DNA from: Phallusia mammillata
Lineage: Eukaryota; Chordata; Ascidiacea; Phlebobranchia; Ascidiidae
DNA: 64,000 bases
Reading direction: 5' to 3'
Assembly: GCA_003260075.1 (NCBI GenBank)
Contig: QLIY01000019.1
Coordinates: forward strand, 303,949-367,948
The notes beneath the pieces were generated by a model. It ran no database searches and was not told the DNA's origin. It saw nothing but the letters and a program-made list of their open reading frames with translations. Below, one piece after another: positions 60,081 to 64,000 of the stretch. A program made the translations under genes and the position numbers. Position 1 is the stretch's first letter, and each line of letters starts with the position of its first letter.

Positions 60081-62894
60081 GTAAGTTCTAATCCATTCCC
60101 TGTCACTTGGCCACACGGCACAGAGAAGTTTTTATGTTTCTCGATTTTGCCACACATATTGCTGGAAATTGCTTCTGGTCGAATGTCTGTGTCTGCGTTT
60201 CGTCTTCGCGCTTCAGGGAGTTGCGTGTCAAGCTTGGTGACAGGAAACAGAACTTTTACTCTGGTGACCCAACCGCTCCGCTTCCGTGCGATAATTTCTG
60301 TTGACTGATTTTAATTTGGGTCTATTTAAAGATTGCCGCCGCCATTCTTTTCGATAATGGTACATAGAAGACATGGAGCGAGACGGTCGACTTAGATTTA
60401 ATTTGTGGCCGTTAAACTTGTTTGGTGCGAAAAGCGGTGACAGACGGAATGTCTACACAGCTTGGACGATTTTCATATGTTTGCCTATAGCTCCAGCGCG
60501 GGTCAACGACCATCAAACTAATTTAGGTCTGTGTTGATAACTAACATGTAGCAAAGCATAGAAACCAGTACTAAGCTGCCTAATGCAGGCTTGATAATGT
60601 TCCATCGGGCGTGTCGCGGCAAAACAGTCCACATTACAGACGATTTAACGTGGCTTGATGCCCAAGGCCATCTTGTTGCCGATCATTTACACTCATTCGT
60701 TGGCCTGATGAGTGCCCAGCAGGTTAAAATCTTGTTGGTATGTTCCACGTTTTGTTCGGCGACCTGCTGGAAGGCGGCTAATGTCCCAGGATGCACATTT
60801 TTTGTTTTGTTTGGCAACAATTTCGAGCACCGATATGCGTCATTCGGCGGCAGAACTGCGAACTCTTCAGATTGAGCTTCCAGACGAAATAATGGAGCGA
60901 TTGTTTTGCCTGATCGAACACGGCGTATACAAGAACTCAAATATGTTTTTTTATCAGTTTTCTTGCTAATGTATGATCTGTTTTGTGCTTTGCTGCCGTT
61001 ACATTTCAAAACATGCAAAGATTTTAGCTTAGGCGATGTTCACAATTTTCAATCTAACCAATAATCATCATTAAGATTTTGTCATTTTTATCATTCGGCC
61101 TTTTCAAAAGATCTCTATCTAAGTCAGGTTAGGACAAGGAGCCCGAATCTCCTTGGGAGTGTAGTTTAATTGCCATTCACACCGCATTCGCGGGCAAGCT
61201 ATTACGTCAACATGTTATTACGTCAACATCGTCGCCAGTTTGTTTGTTGCTCCAACCGTGTTCGTGACGCCACCACCCTGAAAGCATCAGGCCTTGCCGC
61301 GGAGTGCTATTTATTTTGGTCCGGCGGGAACAGGGCGTGCGTTTCGCAGGTGCGGCAGCGTTGTATCTGCTAAACAAACATAGGTGCATACCGCGAGCAA
61401 CTTTCGATGGCCGTCAAGTTACCGTGCTGATTTCGGCACCCACTGCGACGACAGACACGGGCTTATATGCTCATACATCCAAAACGCCCGTGCCCGCACT
61501 ACACCTATGTTATATTTCTGCAACATGATCTGCCCAACGAAGACAAATTGGATGCGGTTTGGCAGATTTGCTGAAGCCGATCAGGGTGCTACATCCGCGG
61601 AATGCAAGTTCATGCGTTTCCCAAGCCGATTGCTGGTATTCGTGATTTATTGAGCCTCCGAAGTTCGCGCCAATTCCCAGATACATCCAGATCTCCATTT
61701 ACGGTTTGGCGTCGGCGAACACAAGCAAAATAAACACACCACAGTGATGTAACACGGCGATGATGTGATGTCAGGAAAATATTCCCTGGCTCACCACATC
61801 AAGAGCTCAACGTCTGGCCAGGGAGAGACGGTCGCTTGGCCTGGTACTTGCTTTGACAACGTTTCCTAATTCTTGTACATCGGTTGTAACGCACTTGGCG
61901 TAATTTGAGGCAGATAACGTCCGCAACAAGGTAAATCTTGTCACAGCCCACGCGTCACAACCTGTGATCTTGTCTCGAAGGAGTCGTTTATGCCAACAGG
62001 CCTCGGTGTGTGGCGGTGTTCGTGTTGTTTGGTTGCACGCAAGTCCTGCAATTATTGTACGGTTGGATGCCGTTCACACTGACCTTGTGCATAATGCATG
62101 ATGTGCCTCTCTTAACCTTTCGAGCGCCAGCACAACTTGAACGACAATTAATCTTCGCCAGATCCCTTAAATCAATAGAATCCCTTCGTTTATTCTTGCT
62201 ACCGAAGCAGTTAACTGACTGTTGCGATCTGACAGGCGCTTTGTGCCGCATTTTGAGAGCTTGTCTTGTTTTAATGTGGGAGATATGATGCCTAATGTTA
62301 CTATTTCGGTTTCGGGCGGCACAGTTAAGGTTACCAAACCTGCAACCGTTGCGCTTCACCGACTTCATCCTAAGCGAAAATTATATGGGTGGGGCCAAAT
62401 CCATCATCACTGTGGTGCATTTTTTCGATTTAGTGCTGGTTGGCCCAAGGTGACAGGCTAATTGCCGGATCGGCGGCTGCAATTACCATCGTGTATCGAC
62501 GGCAGGATATTGTGGTGTATTCAGAACGTCGCAAATACCAAAAGGCACGAGGTAATTATGTATGGACCCGGCGCCGCGCCCTTTGCTGCAGTTGTTCGAT
62601 TGTCGGTTTTTGTTTGATGCTTGCTGTAATTTTCACGTTTGCAAAGTATGGGGCCCATTTTTTGAAGATAAGTTAAATCTTCTTTGCAGAATTTGGTCTT
62701 CTACAGACATACTGTTTTCGTTTAATGTTCTTTACACTATTTCACTTTAAATTTGTCCCTGCAAATGTCCAGAAAGGGATATGTTGCATTTCGTGCAAAC
62801 GGCGTTTTGCAATTTCAACCAGCAGATCTTTGCAATGGGGCATTATAGATTAGCCCTGGTTATGAATTAAAGAAAGTCTTCGACGGTGCTTTAT

Positions 62895-62952
<58 letters not shown>

Positions 62953-64000
62953 ACGGTGCTTTATATAGCTCTTTTTTTATATAAAAGCAAGGCAGTAATT
63001 TACGCAATACATAATAAACCCTATGTACACATTCCATCGGGTCGTCACTGTCTTTAAAAAAGCTTTTAAAGTCCAATTACGTGGTTTAACATAAACGTTT
63101 AGTTTGTAATTGGAAAAGGGGGACAATGAAAAATCCACCGTTTTGTAAGATGACATATCTTTCGTTTGGAAATTTAGCGTGTTACCTTTTTCTCGGGACG
63201 TGCTGGTTTCGGTTTTTAATCGACGAGTGGCGAATCTCTCCCGTGGTAAAATATTAATGTAATCTCTTTTGCCTTGATCGGAAGCGTTCGCGGTTGCCTA
63301 TAAGATTTAGCCAAAGCTCTCGTATGAATGAACAGAAAACAGTGCCTACCAGTCAATCATGTGAGTTAGCTGGGTGATATTCCCTCTATGACAGGTTCGT
63401 TATTGATTCGGGAATGATAAGCGATCATACAGTTTGCTCTACGATTTCGTGCGCGACAAAATGGCGCCTTACCACCTGAGTCCTTGCATCGTGGGAGCAC
63501 CCGCTGCCAAACAACCCGGAGATGGGATCAGGGTTGGAATGCGCGCGCTTTGTGTTGTTTTGACAGAGGACTACGCCCGGGACAATCCATTATCCCACTT
63601 GGTGTGATCGCAGAATTGTCGGCCCTGTGATCGTGCTCACGTTGCAGTTGATATCCGTCCTTGTATTGAGCGTTTGTTGTTTCATCATCATGTTTACCTG
63701 CCAATGTATAGGTTGCTTTGCGTAGTGCGAAATGAAAGTATAATGAATGATATTACTATGTGTTTTGTATTTTGATTACACTATGTCTGATCCCTGTTTT
63801 TGAATTTATATTACATGTAATGAGAATTTGCTTTAGCGCATAAAAGACCTTTCATTGGTGTAGCACAAATCTGTGGGAGCTCGATTGGGTTACCCGTTTA
63901 ATCTTTTTACATTTAACCTTGTATGAAACTTGTTGACACAAAATTGTGTGTACACATCAATTCATTCATTATTCAAATTTCTTGTTTTTAGATGCAAAAC
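60081..64000. other. ZMIZ intron 6 up to the right edge
   Basis: No exon similar to the next part of ZMIZ was recognised. A 55-nt C run lies at 62896-62950 between two copies of a 15-bp sequence. The last ten bases of a TTGTTTTTAG acceptor-like stretch end at 63991, so a following exon could begin at 63992 (ATGCAAAAC), in the phase expected; nine bases are too few to confirm. Confidence 0.5.
62881..62965. repeat. 15-bp direct repeat separated by a 55-nt C run
   Basis: CGACGGTGCTTTATA is at 62881-62895 and again at 62951-62965, with only C between. This is the cleanest example of the homopolymer-at-duplication pattern: removing the run and one copy leaves a continuous sequence. Confidence 0.9.

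Overview
The window is eukaryotic, from an animal. Its genes are split into short exons with GT-AG introns and encode metazoan proteins. The combination of a RAD51AP1-like protein, a glycine-transporter-like SLC6 protein, compact intergenic gaps and about 60% A+T (estimated by eye) suggests an invertebrate deuterostome. A tunicate such as an ascidian is my best guess; no species can be proved from the sequence.

Layout. Five genes are recognisable. (1) 948-3386 (+): CCR4-NOT deadenylase CNOT7/CAF1, six coding exons, 280 aa. (2) 4240-15752 (+): an HSP110/HSPA4-family chaperone, 21 exons, 872 aa, with a perfect three-box heat-shock element about 170 bp upstream of the ATG. (3) 20596-29241 (+): a Na+/Cl- coupled SLC6 transporter closest to the glycine-transporter group, 15 exons, 658 aa. 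(4) 31988-34623 (-): RAD51AP1, nine exons, 288 aa, with the C-terminal RAD51-binding segment intact. (5) 51923 to the right edge (+): the N-terminal part of a ZMIZ1/2 (PIAS-like) transcriptional coregulator; six exons are visible and the MIZ finger must lie beyond the window. In the four complete genes the exon lengths sum to a multiple of three and every splice phase agrees, so those models are firm. They are unrelated housekeeping or neuronal genes rather than a pathway cluster.

Mobile DNA. Introns and gaps in the left half are full of short non-autonomous hAT-type elements. Four have perfect 8-bp target-site duplications (TSDs) and another has a 7/8 match. There are also a foldback element, tRNA-derived SINE-like heads, a Ty3/Gypsy-like gag/protease fragment and a small minisatellite family. 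From about 37.3 to 51.9 kb I find no gene; this is probably regulatory or 5' non-coding DNA of the ZMIZ gene.

The most striking pattern is technical. Runs of G or C (short ones of 10-12 nt, long ones of 49-97 nt) and single Ns repeatedly sit at the junction of two almost identical direct repeats. One duplicates the start of an SLC6 exon, one (an N) puts a frameshift into a ZMIZ exon, and one appears to have spliced about 1.27 kb of foreign sequence into a locus. I read these as gap-filling or haplotype-merging errors in the assembly. I did not find a convincing new biological system.
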